From the NCBI RefSeq assembly GCF_017255415.1, contig NZ_JAFJZZ010000001.1, positions 248,001 to 312,000 of the forward strand: 64,000 bases of DNA, in the 5' to 3' direction. Numbering within the stretch: position 1 is the first letter of the stretch; every line of letters begins with the position of its first letter. This DNA comes from Clostridium aminobutyricum. Its GTDB lineage: Bacteria > Bacillota > Clostridia > Peptostreptococcales > Anaerovoracaceae. The notes under the pieces were generated by a model. The model saw only the letters and a program-made list of their open reading frames with translations. It did no database searches and had not been told where the DNA came from. The position numbers and the translations under genes were made by a program. Below are positions 1 through 9,303 of the stretch, one piece after another.

Positions 1-1
1 C

Positions 2-526
2 GGCGTGATACGGATTCATACCAGATTGCCGATAGTCGCTCCGGAACTTGTAACAGAAAAGACCATCAAAATATTAAAAAAGAATAAGCCGGTATTTATT
101 GTTATCCATTGCAATAATGAGAAAGAAATAACGGATGACGTTAAAAAATGTTGTGATCTATTTGTAGATTCCGGCATTCCATTATTAAGCCAAACCGCAT
201 TATTAAAGGGGGTAAACAGTGAGGCTGAAGATTTGGAGGCGCTTTTCAGAAAGCTCATAACTATAAGGGTAAAGCCTTACTATTTGCATCATTGTGACTT
301 AGTGGAAGGTACCGGACATTTTAGAACTACCATAAAAGAAGGACAGGCACTCATGAGAAAACTAAGAGGAAATGTCTCCGGTATTTGTCAGCCTACCTAT
401 GTTTTGGATATTCCGAATGGGTACGGGAAGGTCCCTATCGGACCTGACTATGTCTCATTTGACGCAAATGAGCTTATTACAGTTATGGACTATGCGGGAA
501 CTCAACATCAGTATCCTCCACAATAG
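2..526 (+). CDS. KamA-family radical SAM aminomutase, C-terminal part (5' end outside window)
   Basis: The reading frame is open from the window edge to a TAG at 524-526, so the N-terminal half, which would hold the CxxxCxxC iron-sulfur motif, is missing. What is visible matches the C-terminal half of the lysine 2,3-aminomutase/EpmB family: VIRIHTRLPIVAPELV at the start, YYLHHCDLVEGTGHFRT in the middle, and GKVPIGPDYV near the end. Such enzymes use S-adenosylmethionine and pyridoxal phosphate to move an amino group, either on free lysine (fermentation or beta-lysine osmolyte) or on elongation factor P. The frame stops about 25 residues after GPDYV, which is short compared with clostridial lysine 2,3-aminomutases that carry a longer tail, so the substrate cannot be named from this part. 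Confidence 0.85.
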   Translation, partial: GVIRIHTRLPIVAPELVTEKTIKILKKNKPVFIVIHCNNEKEITDDVKKCCDLFVDSGIPLLSQTALLKGVNSEAEDLEALFRKLITIRVKPYYLHHCDLVEGTGHFRTTIKEGQALMRKLRGNVSGICQPTYVLDIPNGYGKVPIGPDYVSFDANELITVMDYAGTQHQYPPQ

Positions 527-555
527 AAGAATAGATTCTACATAATGAGATCATC

Positions 556-599
556 AGTGAAGACTGCCGGCATAACAGAGCCGGCAGTCTTCACTTTTA
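556..599 (+). terminator. Rho-independent terminator of the KamA-family gene
   Basis: A perfect 15-bp stem (556-570 with 581-595) closes a 10-nt loop and is followed by a short T run. It lies 30 bp after the stop codon. Confidence 0.9.
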
Positions 600-622
600 G
601 AAACTAAATATCCTAGAACGTA

Positions 623-651
623 TTGTCATGCATTTTTAATGAGTATATAAT
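623..651 (+). promoter_or_regulatory. Likely sigma-A promoter of the acyl-CoA dehydrogenase/pyrE unit
   Basis: TTGTCA at 623-628 and TATAAT at 646-651 are separated by exactly 17 bp. The pair lies just after the upstream terminator and about 100 bp before the acyl-CoA dehydrogenase start. Confidence 0.65.
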
Positions 652-754
652 AAAAAATGGTTTGATTTGCGATTTAATATAATAAATGGCTTGTACGAAT
701 ATAGTTTAACTAGAATGAAAATCAGAAATGAAAAGGTAAAGCGAGGTATTAACA

Positions 755-1894
755 ATGATTTTTGAACTGAATCCACAGCAGCAGAAATTGCAGGCCCAAT
801 TTAGGGAATTTGCGCAGCAGGAAGTGGCTCCGATTGCGGCTGAAATTGATGAAAATGCAAGATTTCCGAGGGAAACTATTGAAAAAATCGGACAGTTAGG
901 CTGGATGAGTCTCCCGTTTCCCAAAGAGTATGGCGGATATGGAGCAGATTATGTTTCCTATGCGATCATGATTGAAGAATTATCAAAGGCTTGCGCATCT
1001 ACCGGTGTTATTGTTCAAACGCATCATGGCCTATGTACTTGGCCGATCCTTACGTACGGAACAGAAGAACAGAAAAAGAAATACTTACCGCCGCTCATGA
1101 AAGGCGAGAAGATTGGAGCATTTGGCTTAACAGAACCGAATGCAGGCACGGACGCAGCAGGGCAGGAAACGATAGCAGAAGATAAAGGCGATCATTGGCT
1201 GTTAAACGGACAAAAGAAGTTTATTTCCAATTCAGGCGTAGCAGGGACTTATGTGATTATGGCGATGACGGATAAATCCAAAGGAACAAAAGGCATCAGC
1301 GCATTTATCGTAGAAGACACGTTTCAGGGATTCAGAGTCGGGAAATCCGAAAGAAAAATGGGAATTAAAGGTTCGGTGGCAAGAGAATTGTTTTTTGAAG
1401 ACTGCATCGTACCAAAGGAAAATTTATTGGGAAAACTCGGACAGGGCTTTAAGGTTGCAATGACGTCTCTGGATGTCGGACGAATCGGAATCGCTTCTCA
1501 GGCACTTGGTATTGCACAGGGCGCCTTGGATGTCACCTTGGACTATGTAAAAAACAGAAAACAGTTTGGCAAAGCAATTGCAGAATTTCAGGGACCTGCG
1601 TTTGAACTGGCACAGATGAGAACGAGAATTGATGCAGCAAGATTTTTAGTATATAACGCTGCTTATAGAAGAGAAACCGGAAAACCGAGCACTGTCGAAG
1701 CAGCTCAAGCAAAATATTTTGCATCTGAGACAGCCATGTATGTAACCACAAAAGCGGTTCAGCTGCATGGCGGATATGGATATCTTCAGGACTACCCGGT
1801 AGAACGGATGATGAGAGATGCTAAAATAACCGAAATCTATGAAGGTACCAGTGAAGTTATGAAGATGGTTATTTCCGGATCCATGATCCGATAA
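755..1894 (+). CDS. Short-chain acyl-CoA dehydrogenase, butyryl-CoA dehydrogenase-like
   Basis: This 379-residue flavoprotein has the full acyl-CoA dehydrogenase layout: helical N-terminal domain, the FAD-contacting FGLTEPNAGTDA motif near residue 127, and the C-terminal YPVERMMRDAKITEIYEGTS block, in which Glu363 is the expected catalytic base. The sequence is close to clostridial butyryl-CoA dehydrogenases and it should oxidise or reduce a short acyl-CoA in the cytoplasm. The usual partners etfB and etfA are not next to it, so an electron-bifurcating complex cannot be inferred from context, and a branched-chain or other short acyl substrate remains possible. The start follows a GCGAGG-like ribosome binding site. 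pyrE follows 25 bp downstream and probably shares the transcript. Confidence 0.9.
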   Translation: MIFELNPQQQKLQAQFREFAQQEVAPIAAEIDENARFPRETIEKIGQLGWMSLPFPKEYGGYGADYVSYAIMIEELSKACASTGVIVQTHHGLCTWPILTYGTEEQKKKYLPPLMKGEKIGAFGLTEPNAGTDAAGQETIAEDKGDHWLLNGQKKFISNSGVAGTYVIMAMTDKSKGTKGISAFIVEDTFQGFRVGKSERKMGIKGSVARELFFEDCIVPKENLLGKLGQGFKVAMTSLDVGRIGIASQALGIAQGALDVTLDYVKNRKQFGKAIAEFQGPAFELAQMRTRIDAARFLVYNAAYRRETGKPSTVEAAQAKYFASETAMYVTTKAVQLHGGYGYLQDYPVERMMRDAKITEIYEGTSEVMKMVISGSMIR

Positions 1895-1919
1895 AAGAAT
1901 ACAAACAAGGAGAGAGATG

Positions 1920-2606
1920 ATGAGCTATAAGGAATACTTTATTGAATTTATGGTGAGATCGGGCGTATTAACGTTTGGTGATTTCACGACAAAAAGCGGA
2001 AGGAAGACACCGTATTTCGTCAATACGGGAAATTATAAAACAGGTGCACAGGCGGACAAGCTGGGCCATTTTTATGCAAGCTGTATTGCGGAAAACATTC
2101 GCAACGGTGTGATACCTTCCGATATTGCCGCTATCTTCGGGCCCGCATACAAAGGAATACCGATTGCTGTCGCGGCTGCCATCGCTCTGTCCAGGGATTT
2201 TGATATGGATGTCAACTATTGCTTTAACCGAAAAGAAGAGAAGGACCACGGCGAAGGCGGTAAAATGGTAGGATATAAGCTTCAAGACGGGGACTCAGTA
2301 TTAATTGTAGAAGATGTTATCACAGCCGGCACGGCGATAAGGGAAACTCTTCCTCAAATTAAAGCAGCTGCTGATGTAAACATTGCAGGACTGATCATTT
2401 CGGTTGACCGTATGGAGAAAGGGCAGGGAGAAAAGACGGCTATTCAAGAAATTGAAGAGGAATTTGGTATAAAGACATACCCCCTCGTTACTGTAAGAGA
2501 AATCATTGATACGATGCACAACAAGGAAATCGACGGAAACATAGTGATCAATGATGACATGAAACAGAAAATGGAAGAGTATTTAGAAAAATACTGTGTG
2601 AAATAG
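1920..2606 (+). CDS. pyrE: Orotate phosphoribosyltransferase
   Basis: The 228-residue protein joins orotate to phosphoribosyl pyrophosphate, giving orotidine 5'-phosphate in pyrimidine synthesis. The PRPP-binding loop LIVEDVITAGTA sits near residue 130, and the N-terminal KSGRKTPYFVNTG block and KEEKDHGEGG loop are typical of PyrE. Two ATG codons lie side by side at 1917 and 1920; the second is 7 nt from AAGGAG (1907-1912) and is preferred. It is placed behind an acyl-CoA dehydrogenase rather than with other pyr genes, so its regulation cannot be predicted from the neighbourhood. Confidence 0.92.
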   Translation: MSYKEYFIEFMVRSGVLTFGDFTTKSGRKTPYFVNTGNYKTGAQADKLGHFYASCIAENIRNGVIPSDIAAIFGPAYKGIPIAVAAAIALSRDFDMDVNYCFNRKEEKDHGEGGKMVGYKLQDGDSVLIVEDVITAGTAIRETLPQIKAAADVNIAGLIISVDRMEKGQGEKTAIQEIEEEFGIKTYPLVTVREIIDTMHNKEIDGNIVINDDMKQKMEEYLEKYCVK

Positions 2607-2611
2607 TAAAA

Positions 2612-2639
2612 AAGGCTTTTGCTTTACGGCAAAAGCCTT
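2612..2639. terminator. Hairpin after pyrE, probable terminator
   Basis: A perfect 11-bp stem (2612-2622 with 2629-2639) with a 6-nt loop begins 5 bp after the pyrE stop. The T run is on the minus-strand side (A run upstream on plus), so termination on the plus strand may be partial. Confidence 0.55.
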
Positions 2640-2676
2640 ATGACTATAGGGCTGAATATTTTAAAGGAGACTGAAT

Positions 2677-3234
2677 ATGTATCATGTTGAAAGAATGGAT
2701 GCTGAAATTTCCATTGAAGAATATATGAGAGATTATGTGGATGTAGACACATTTTTGGAAGCTTGTAAAGTCTGTCCGAATTACAATAAAATTTGGACCT
2801 GTCCTCCCTATACATTTGATCCGGAGGAATATTGGGGACAATATAACACTTTTCATGTAATCGGAAAGAAAATTAATTTCGATACAGAGACCATAGAGAA
2901 AACATATTCCAGAGATGAGATGAGAGCACTATTGGATCAAACCCTTTTTAAAGAAAAACAGAAACTTGCAGAAGAACTTTGGGAGTTGGAATTGAAGGAA
3001 CCCGGAAGCAGGAGTCTTTCTGCAGGAAACTGCTCCATCTGCGGAAATGGTAATTGTTCGAGACCCCAAGGAGAAACGTGCAGATATCCGGATAAAATGC
3101 ATTATTCAATCGAATCGTTAGGCGGCAATGTGGGGAAAACTTGCAGCAAATTAATGGGCGTAGAATTGGAATGGCTTACTGAAGGAAAATTGCCAACGTA
3201 TTTTATGCTCGTTTGCGGTCTTCTTAGAAAGTAA
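2677..3234 (+). CDS. DUF2284 predicted metal-binding protein
   Basis: This 185-residue protein is cysteine-rich in the DUF2284 pattern: CKVCPNYNKIWTCPP near residue 30, then NCSICGNGNCSRP followed by a further Cys near residue 120, and two more Cys toward the C-terminus (TCSKL and MLVCGLL). Proteins of this family are thought to bind an iron-sulfur cluster or zinc, but the reaction is not known. The start has AAAGGAG 7 nt upstream. It is a single gene between pyrE and hcp, with a 170-bp gap before hcp; no functional link to either neighbour can be shown. Confidence 0.8.
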   Translation: MYHVERMDAEISIEEYMRDYVDVDTFLEACKVCPNYNKIWTCPPYTFDPEEYWGQYNTFHVIGKKINFDTETIEKTYSRDEMRALLDQTLFKEKQKLAEELWELELKEPGSRSLSAGNCSICGNGNCSRPQGETCRYPDKMHYSIESLGGNVGKTCSKLMGVELEWLTEGKLPTYFMLVCGLLRK

Positions 3235-3404
3235 AATCTAAAATAGCAAAGATTTTTGCAAAATGTTTTTTTTGTTGGATTTACAACATACAGCATTTGA
3301 CTTTTCAGATAAACTACATTCAATGATAAAACTATTACAAATTAGCGAATAAAAAGCTTTTATAAATTTTACTTTTAATGATTCGAAAAGAGAGGTTTAA
3401 GCGT

Positions 3405-5045
3405 ATGGAAAATAAAATGTTTTGTTATCAGTGCCAAGAAGCAGCGGGATGTAAAGGCTGCACTCAGATGGGGGTGTGCGGAAAAACTCCTCAGCTTGCA
3501 GCAAAGCAGGATTTGTTGATATGGATGACAAAAGGAATATCAGAGGTGGCCACTCGTTTGAGAGAGGAAGGAAATGATATTCCGCCTATGATAAATAAGT
3601 TAGTTACTGAAAATTTATTTATGACCATTACCAATGCAAACTTTGATGAATTGGTTATACAGACTCGAATTGAAATGACTTGGCGATACAAAAAGGATTT
3701 ACTTTCTATGTTAGAAAGTAAACGCGGATTATCGTATGCAGGGCTATGGGTACAGCAACAAGGGGCTCAAGATATGGATGCAGTCAGCAGCACAATCGGT
3801 GTGTTGACTTCGGATAACGACGACATAAACAGTCTCAGAGAGCTTCTAATCTATGGAGTGAAAGGGCTGGCAGCTTATTCAAAGCATGCAAACGTATTGG
3901 GAAAGCAAAGTGAAGAGGTGGATGCCTTTATGCAAAGGGCATTAGCTGCAACTCTTGATGACAATAAGACGGTCGACGATCTCATTGCGCTGGTGCTGGA
4001 GGCAGGAAAATTCGGTGTAGACGGTATGGCGCTTTTGGATAATGCAAATACACAGGCTTACGGGAATCCGGAGATTACCAAGGTAAACATCGGTGTTGGA
4101 ACCAGACCGGGAATCTTGATTTCCGGACATGATCTTCGTGACCTTGAAATGTTATTGGCTCAAAGCGAGGGGCAGGGTGTAGACATCTATACTCACTCCG
4201 AGATGCTCCCTGCTCATTATTACCCTGCGTTTAAAAAGTATTCTCATTTTGTTGGAAATTACGGCAATGCATGGTGGAAACAGAAGGAAGAGTTTGATTC
4301 TTTCAACGGACCGATTTTAATGACCACAAATTGTATTGTTCCTCCGTCAGACTCCTATAAAGAGCGTGTATATACAACCGGAGCGGCAGGTTTCCCCGGA
4401 TGCACTTATATTCCAATTCGTGCAAACGGAGAAAAGGACTTTTCAGAAATCATAGAGTATGCTAAAAAATGTGCTCCTCCTACCGAAATAGAAACCGGAG
4501 AAATTGTCGGAGGCTTTGCGCACAATCAGGTATTGGCTCTCGCAGATAAAATTGTTGACGCGGTTCAATCAGGGGCTATTAAGAAGTTTGTCGTAATGGC
4601 CGGTTGTGACGGACGTGCAAAATCCAGAAACTACTATACCGACTTCGCACAAGCGTTGCCGGAGGATGCGGTTATTCTGACTGCAGGCTGTGCAAAATAT
4701 AGATACAACAAATTAAACTTAGGAGATATCGGTGGAATCCCTCGAGTTCTAGATGCAGGGCAGTGCAATGATTCCTACTCCTTGGCAGTCATTGCATTGA
4801 AACTGAAAGAAGTATTTGGCCTAGATGATATCAATGATTTGCCGATCATCTATAATATCGCATGGTATGAACAGAAGGCGGTTATTGTACTGCTTGCATT
4901 ATTATATTTAGGTGTAAAGAATATTCATCTCGGGCCAACTCTTCCGGCTTTCCTTTCGCCAAATGTAGCGAAAGTCTTAGTGGAGAATTTTGGTATTGCA
5001 GGAATTGGAACGGTTGAGGAAGATATCAATCTGTTCTTTAAATAA
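3405..5045 (+). CDS. hcp: Hydroxylamine reductase (hybrid cluster protein), class I
   Basis: The 546-residue product is the hybrid cluster protein, which reduces hydroxylamine and is linked to nitric oxide and nitrosative stress defence in the cytoplasm. The N-terminal cysteines at residues 7, 10, 19 and 25 follow Cx2Cx8Cx5C, the spacing of the cubane-cluster form in strict anaerobes. Hybrid-cluster ligands are visible in [27 protein letters not shown] and GQCNDSYS. I chose the ATG at 3405 because AGAGG at 3391-3395 stands 9 nt upstream; an in-frame ATG at 3378 would place that site inside the gene. The 170 bp upstream holds no operator that I can recognise. A strong hairpin terminator follows. 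Confidence 0.95.
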   Translation: MENKMFCYQCQEAAGCKGCTQMGVCGKTPQLAAKQDLLIWMTKGISEVATRLREEGNDIPPMINKLVTENLFMTITNANFDELVIQTRIEMTWRYKKDLLSMLESKRGLSYAGLWVQQQGAQDMDAVSSTIGVLTSDNDDINSLRELLIYGVKGLAAYSKHANVLGKQSEEVDAFMQRALAATLDDNKTVDDLIALVLEAGKFGVDGMALLDNANTQAYGNPEITKVNIGVGTRPGILISGHDLRDLEMLLAQSEGQGVDIYTHSEMLPAHYYPAFKKYSHFVGNYGNAWWKQKEEFDSFNGPILMTTNCIVPPSDSYKERVYTTGAAGFPGCTYIPIRANGEKDFSEIIEYAKKCAPPTEIETGEIVGGFAHNQVLALADKIVDAVQSGAIKKFVVMAGCDGRAKSRNYYTDFAQALPEDAVILTAGCAKYRYNKLNLGDIGGIPRVLDAGQCNDSYSLAVIALKLKEVFGLDDINDLPIIYNIAWYEQKAVIVLLALLYLGVKNIHLGPTLPAFLSPNVAKVLVENFGIAGIGTVEEDINLFFK

Positions 5046-5066
5046 AAAAATAAGTGATATACTTTT

Positions 5067-5103
5067 AAAGATTAGGCCGGAGAAAACGAGCCTAATCTTT
5101 TTT
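5067..5103 (+). terminator. Rho-independent terminator of hcp
   Basis: Perfect 11-bp stem (5067-5077 with 5090-5100), 12-nt loop and a run of T. It ends a few bases before the ribosome binding site of the next gene. Confidence 0.85.
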
Positions 5104-5119
5104 CCAAGGAGATGAGCAT

Positions 5120-5389
5120 ATGGCGAAAAGACCTAAGATCAGGATTAAGATGATTGATAAGATCGGCAGCGGCCCCTGTCATTATGGGCATAAAAAAGGA
5201 GATATTTTTGATTTTGATACGGATCGCGGAAAGATGTGCCCGATGATGCTGCACACGGCGTTCCCTTATATTGATATATTACGCTATGGAGGGCAGGTGC
5301 CGGGCGGAGAAACACCGAACAAATGTAAGTTCTGCTGCCCTGATGCCGATGTGATTAATGTTTTTGAGATAGAGAAAATAGAAGAGTAG
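5120..5389 (+). CDS. TIGR04076 family protein
   Basis: An 89-residue cytoplasmic protein with the TIGR04076 pattern: an N-terminal beta strand region (KIRIKMIDKIGSGPC), the GDIFDFD segment, and a C-terminal CKFCCPD cysteine cluster. Five cysteines suggest metal binding, but no function has been established for the family. The start has AAGGAG 8 nt upstream. Only 16 bp separate it from the hcp terminator, so it is expressed by read-through or from a promoter I cannot see. Its stop codon lies inside the left arm of the following terminator. Confidence 0.75.
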   Translation: MAKRPKIRIKMIDKIGSGPCHYGHKKGDIFDFDTDRGKMCPMMLHTAFPYIDILRYGGQVPGGETPNKCKFCCPDADVINVFEIEKIEE

Positions 5390-5412
5390 GTATAGAACCC
5401 TACTCTTCTATT
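5377..5412. terminator. Bidirectional terminator between convergent genes
   Basis: Perfect 14-bp stem (5377-5390 with 5399-5412) with an 8-nt loop. The left arm covers the last codons and stop of the TIGR04076 gene; the T-rich right side serves the plus strand and the A-rich left side serves the HD-GYP gene coming from the other direction. Confidence 0.85.
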
Positions 5413-5434
5413 ATTATTCGCAGTATACACTTGT

Positions 5435-6490
5435 TTAATCGACCATTTTTACTATACTAATCTCGGGTGTGACCGATAAATCTATAAACTGACCATCATC
5501 AACCTTTACAAGCGGTTTTGATCGTATATTCTTATTGATCAAAATAACTTTTGCCTCTTGTCCATTACTTAACAGCACTCTTGTATGAAGATAGGAATTT
5601 AATATTTTACTTAGAAATTTTAACACGTATTTCGTTTCAAATTTATGTAATCCTTCTTCTTCAAAATAGCCGACCACTGTAAATGGACAGATAGGTTCCC
5701 GATAGGCTCTTTCTGAGGTCATCGCTTCATAGGCATCGGCAATGGCTATAATTTTTGAGAATTTGTCAATCTGATCGCCTTTCAAATGCATATAATATCC
5801 GGAGCCGTCACATCGCTCATGATGCAATAGGGCTACTTTCTTTACCCGATCATCGATATCCTTAAATTGGTCCAGAAGTTCAAAACCTTTGGATACATGT
5901 GATTGCATAATTTTATTTTCTGCAGGGGTAAGCTTATCCGGCTTTTCTAGGATCTCTTTCGGAATAAGGAGTTTCCCAATATCATGGAAGAGTCCGCAGG
6001 TAACCAGAAGCTTTATTTCTTCTTCCGGCAGTCCCAGCCAGTGACCTAAATGGCTTGCTATCATTCCTACATTGACAGAGTGGGTATATACCGTGTCTGA
6101 GTATTCATGCATATTGTAAACCATATCGATTAAGTTAATATTCTTTTTGTTCTTTTCATATAACAATGCACTTAAGTCTTTAATCATGTCTATATTGCAA
6201 TTATTGGGGTCCTCACTTAAAATGCTATCAAGTGAAGTAATCAGGTTTTCTTTTGCTTCAGTACATTCACTTTGAAATGTTATAAACCCCGGGGTACTTT
6301 TTATATCGAAAATAGTATCATCCAGACTATCCGAAATAACTTCGACACAACTGATCCTAAACTTTTTCAGCTTTGCAATTAACTCAGGCGTAACAACTGA
6401 ATTCTTTGGTGTAATCAGTTGTCCGTTTTCTGTGTACAAATCTTGCCCAACATTCATACCAATTTTGATATTTTCTAATGACAGTTTCAT
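5435..6490 (-). CDS. HD-GYP domain protein, predicted cyclic-di-GMP phosphodiesterase
   Basis: A 351-residue soluble protein. Roughly residues 130-300 form an HD-GYP domain with the metal-binding HD pair in GLFHDIGKLLIPKEIL, the LLHHERCDGSGYY signature (the usual GYP reads GYY here) and ADAYEAMTSERAYR. It probably hydrolyses cyclic di-GMP. The first 120 residues resemble the short N-terminal domain often found ahead of HD-GYP and are not an obvious receiver domain. A GTG at 6499 is also in frame, but it is only 3 nt from AGGAG, so the ATG at 6490 is preferred. It is divergent from cheV, which points to motility or chemotaxis control. Confidence 0.85.
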   Translation of the reverse strand: MKLSLENIKIGMNVGQDLYTENGQLITPKNSVVTPELIAKLKKFRISCVEVISDSLDDTIFDIKSTPGFITFQSECTEAKENLITSLDSILSEDPNNCNIDMIKDLSALLYEKNKKNINLIDMVYNMHEYSDTVYTHSVNVGMIASHLGHWLGLPEEEIKLLVTCGLFHDIGKLLIPKEILEKPDKLTPAENKIMQSHVSKGFELLDQFKDIDDRVKKVALLHHERCDGSGYYMHLKGDQIDKFSKIIAIADAYEAMTSERAYREPICPFTVVGYFEEEGLHKFETKYVLKFLSKILNSYLHTRVLLSNGQEAKVILINKNIRSKPLVKVDDGQFIDLSVTPEISIVKMVD

Positions 6491-6770
6491 TTTATACACA
6501 CGCTCCTACTTTTGAAATTAAAATTATAGAATTTTCACTCATTTCGGTCAACCTGATTGTAACATTTTTCTTAAAATTTTACAATATTCTCTTTTTAAAG
6601 AACGAAAAAAGAGTTATAAACGGGGCATATGGATAGTAAAATTTGATTTAGATAGCGGCACATTTTAAAGAAGTCTATGCAAGTGAATTTTAATATTGTA
6701 TAATAATAGTAATTTTTTAACATTCTTACGGTAAATTGATACAAATTGTATTTTTGTGGGAGGAATGAAT

Positions 6771-7697
6771 ATGGCAATTCCAGAGAATTTAAATAAGACC
6801 AGTATTCTTTTAGAATCAGGAACAAATGAACTAGAGATCATTGAATTTACAGTGGCGAATGAGATTTTCGGAATAAATGTTGCCAAAGTACGTGAAATTA
6901 TGGTGGCTAAGGATGTAAAAGTTATGCCTAATTCACATCCTGTAGTGGAGGGAGTATTTAAACCGAGAGATGAGATTATAACTGTTATAGATCTGGCTAA
7001 ATATCTAAACCTTCCGGAATGTGACTCTGAACGTGATATATTTATTGTTACCCATTTCAATAAATTAAATTTTGCATTTCATGTACACAGTGTTATAGGT
7101 ATTGACCGAATTTCATGGACAGCGATTAAAAAGCCCGATCGCGCAGTTTATGGCGGACAAGATGGTGCGGCTACCGGAATTGCGGAATATCAAGGTCGTC
7201 TTATAACTATTTTGGATTTTGAAAAGATTGTTGCAGATATAAGCCCGGAATCCAGTATTCAGGTGGAATCCATAGCAAAGCTGGGAGAGCGCCATACGAT
7301 GGAAAAGCCCATTTTGATTGCAGAGGATTCTATGCTTCTCTCAAAAATGATTATAGAGTCTTTACACAAAGCTGGATATAAAAATACGATTAAAACCGAT
7401 AATGGACAGGAAGCTTGGGATTATTTACGGGAGGCAAAAGAATCAGGGGATCCTATCAAAGAACATGTTGCCTGTATTGTATCCGATATTGAAATGCCTT
7501 TGATGGACGGACATCGGTTAACGAAGCTGGTGAAAGAAGATCCTGTGCTTAGAAGTATTCCTTTAATATTATTCTCCTCTTTGATAAGCGAAGAAATGCG
7601 AATAAAGGGCAGACAGCTTGGTGCTGATGAGCAGATCAGTAAGCCGGAAATAAGTAAATTAGTTTCAATTATAGATCATCTGACAGGTGATCATTAA
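6771..7697 (+). CDS. cheV: Chemotaxis protein CheV (CheW domain plus receiver domain)
   Basis: The 308-residue protein has an N-terminal CheW-like coupling domain (about residues 15-165, IIEFTVANEIFGINVAKVRE onward) and a C-terminal receiver domain (about 180-305) with the acidic pair in LIAEDSM, the phosphorylated Asp in VSDIEMPLMDG and the conserved Lys in QISKPE. CheV proteins link receptors to CheA and help adaptation. GGGAGG at 6758-6763 stands 7 nt before the ATG at 6771; a GTG at 6756 lies upstream of that site and is unlikely. No other che gene is nearby, which is common for cheV. The 280 bp before it is AT-rich with no certain promoter, although TATAAT occurs near 6700. Confidence 0.93.
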   Translation: MAIPENLNKTSILLESGTNELEIIEFTVANEIFGINVAKVREIMVAKDVKVMPNSHPVVEGVFKPRDEIITVIDLAKYLNLPECDSERDIFIVTHFNKLNFAFHVHSVIGIDRISWTAIKKPDRAVYGGQDGAATGIAEYQGRLITILDFEKIVADISPESSIQVESIAKLGERHTMEKPILIAEDSMLLSKMIIESLHKAGYKNTIKTDNGQEAWDYLREAKESGDPIKEHVACIVSDIEMPLMDGHRLTKLVKEDPVLRSIPLILFSSLISEEMRIKGRQLGADEQISKPEISKLVSIIDHLTGDH

Positions 7698-7753
7698 TAA
7701 AACATTTCAATTATAGATCTATAACAACTTGTTGTTGAAAATTATGATATTTT

Positions 7754-7783
7754 TTGAGCAGAGTATAAATATACTCTGCTCAA
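7754..7783. terminator. Hairpin between convergent cheV and the next gene
   Basis: Perfect 13-bp stem (7754-7766 with 7771-7783) and a 4-nt loop. Neither side has a long T run, so it may terminate weakly in both directions or act as an RNA 3' end. Confidence 0.6.
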
Positions 7784-7849
7784 TTAAAATTTGTATTTAG
7801 TTTGCATTCGTAAAGATTATGTTCCATTTTCTTTGTATAAAAACAACCA

Positions 7850-8257
7850 TTATTCTAAAGTAAGATCTACAGCTAATTCATCAATGTCTAATCTATAATC
7901 ATTTTTATCATAGTGCTTAACTTTAAACATAATAGAATCACCTACTTTTAAATTGTCAATCGTTTCTCCCAGTTGCCCTAAATAAAGTTCCTTTCTTTTT
8001 TCATTTCGTTCACTTAATCCTGAAATCCCTATATCATCGGCAAATTCAATTTTATGAGCTGCTTTAATTTCAGATGCAAAACTACGGTTGCTTTGAACAG
8101 GTGAAACCTCTACTGTAGTAATACTGTCTTTTTTCTCCATGCTTTCGATTTTACCAATATAGTAATCGTGCTGCTTATTAATATTAATAATAAGAATCAA
8201 ATTAATGATTGTTATAATAAATATGAAACATAAGAAGATATTTTGTCTCTTTTTCAT
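7850..8257 (-). CDS. Unknown membrane-anchored protein
   Basis: A 135-residue protein I do not recognise. It starts MKKRQN and then has one hydrophobic segment (residues 7-27, rich in Ile and Phe) without a clear cleavage site or lipobox, so it is probably a signal-anchored protein facing outward. The rest is hydrophilic and charged, with a predicted beta-rich C-terminal half (LKVGDSIMFKVKHYDKNDYR). The start has a GAGGGAG ribosome binding site about 8 nt upstream. It is followed at some distance by nfo on the same strand side, with no sign of a shared function. Confidence 0.65.
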   Translation of the reverse strand: MKKRQNIFLCFIFIITIINLILIININKQHDYYIGKIESMEKKDSITTVEVSPVQSNRSFASEIKAAHKIEFADDIGISGLSERNEKRKELYLGQLGETIDNLKVGDSIMFKVKHYDKNDYRLDIDELAVDLTLE

Positions 8258-8331
8258 AATCTTGCTCCCTCTTCTACTATAATGGATTGGAATGTCTCTT
8301 CAGTTTCCCTTGGCATCTTTCGAATGCAGAA

Positions 8332-9165
8332 TCAATATTTATAATGATCTTTCAATAGTGAAATTTCTTTTGCGTATCCGTCAAGCTCGTTAGGTGTCTC
8401 AAGAATAAACGGCAGATGCCGAAGCTTGGGATGGTTTATGATGTTACTAATTCCATCCAGTCCAATATATCCTTCTCCTATTTTAGCGTGTCGGTCTTTG
8501 TGAGCAGAAAGGGTATTTAAGCTGTCATTGATATGCATGGCGTAGAGCTTTTCCAACCCTATGATGTTATCAAATTCTGATAAAACGCCATCTAGATCGT
8601 GAACGATATCATAGCCTGCATCGTTTACATGGCAGGTATCCATACATACCCCAATCCTATCTTTTAATTCAACTCGGTCAATAATTGCCTTTAATTCTTC
8701 AAATCTACTGCCGACCTCACTCCCTTTGCCGGACATGGTTTCCAGCAGTACAATGGTGGATTGATTTGGCGTCATGAGTTCATTCAGTAAATCGGCAATG
8801 ATCTCAATTCCTGCATCTGCGCCTTGCCCTACATGGCTGCCCGGATGAAAATTGTAATAATTGCCCGGCAGATATTCCATTCTCTTTAAGTCGTCTTCAA
8901 TGATCATACGGGCAAATTCACGGATATTTGCTTCTTTCGAGCAAGGATTAACCGTATAGGGAGCATGAGCGACCAATTTCGTAAAGTTGTTTTCTTCCGC
9001 AAGTTTTAAAAATTCTTGCACATCTTTTTCATCTATTTCTTTTGCCTTTCCGCCTCTTGGATTTCTTGTAAAAAACTGAAAGGTATTTGCACCAATAGAA
9101 AGGGCAGTGAGACCCATGTTTTTAAAACCTTTTGAAGAAGATAAATGGCATCCTATATGAAGCAT
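8332..9165 (-). CDS. nfo: Endonuclease IV (AP endonuclease, deoxyribonuclease IV)
   Basis: The 277-residue product cuts DNA at abasic sites in base excision repair. Zinc ligand motifs of the family are present in order: [42 protein letters not shown] and [12 protein letters not shown], with FILETP near the end. Length is normal. An in-frame GTG at 9174 directly abuts AAGGAG, while the ATG at 9165 is 8 nt from it, so the ATG is chosen. It stands alone; the nearby genes are not repair genes. Confidence 0.94.
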   Translation of the reverse strand: MLHIGCHLSSSKGFKNMGLTALSIGANTFQFFTRNPRGGKAKEIDEKDVQEFLKLAEENNFTKLVAHAPYTVNPCSKEANIREFARMIIEDDLKRMEYLPGNYYNFHPGSHVGQGADAGIEIIADLLNELMTPNQSTIVLLETMSGKGSEVGSRFEELKAIIDRVELKDRIGVCMDTCHVNDAGYDIVHDLDGVLSEFDNIIGLEKLYAMHINDSLNTLSAHKDRHAKIGEGYIGLDGISNIINHPKLRHLPFILETPNELDGYAKEISLLKDHYKY

Positions 9166-9219
9166 ATTCGGCACTCCTTACGTTATAAAATCATTTTAAG
9201 TTCTTGTAGAAATAATCTT

Positions 9220-9244
9220 TCCGAATGAACAGGATTTATTCGGA
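9220..9244 (-). terminator. Possible weak terminator of the stalk-domain operon
   Basis: A 7-bp stem (9220-9226 with 9238-9244) lies about 60 bp beyond the stop of the secreted-protein operon on the minus strand, followed by AAGATTATTT. The stem is short. Confidence 0.3.
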
Positions 9245-9303
9245 TTCATTTCTAATTCATCATAATAGAGAAGGGTCGTAATTCAATCAAGGATATAAGC
9301 AAA

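Noticed and set aside
5435-7697. HD-GYP and cheV as a new signalling module
   Set aside because: Both are ordinary, widespread families and they are divergently transcribed with no shared special feature.
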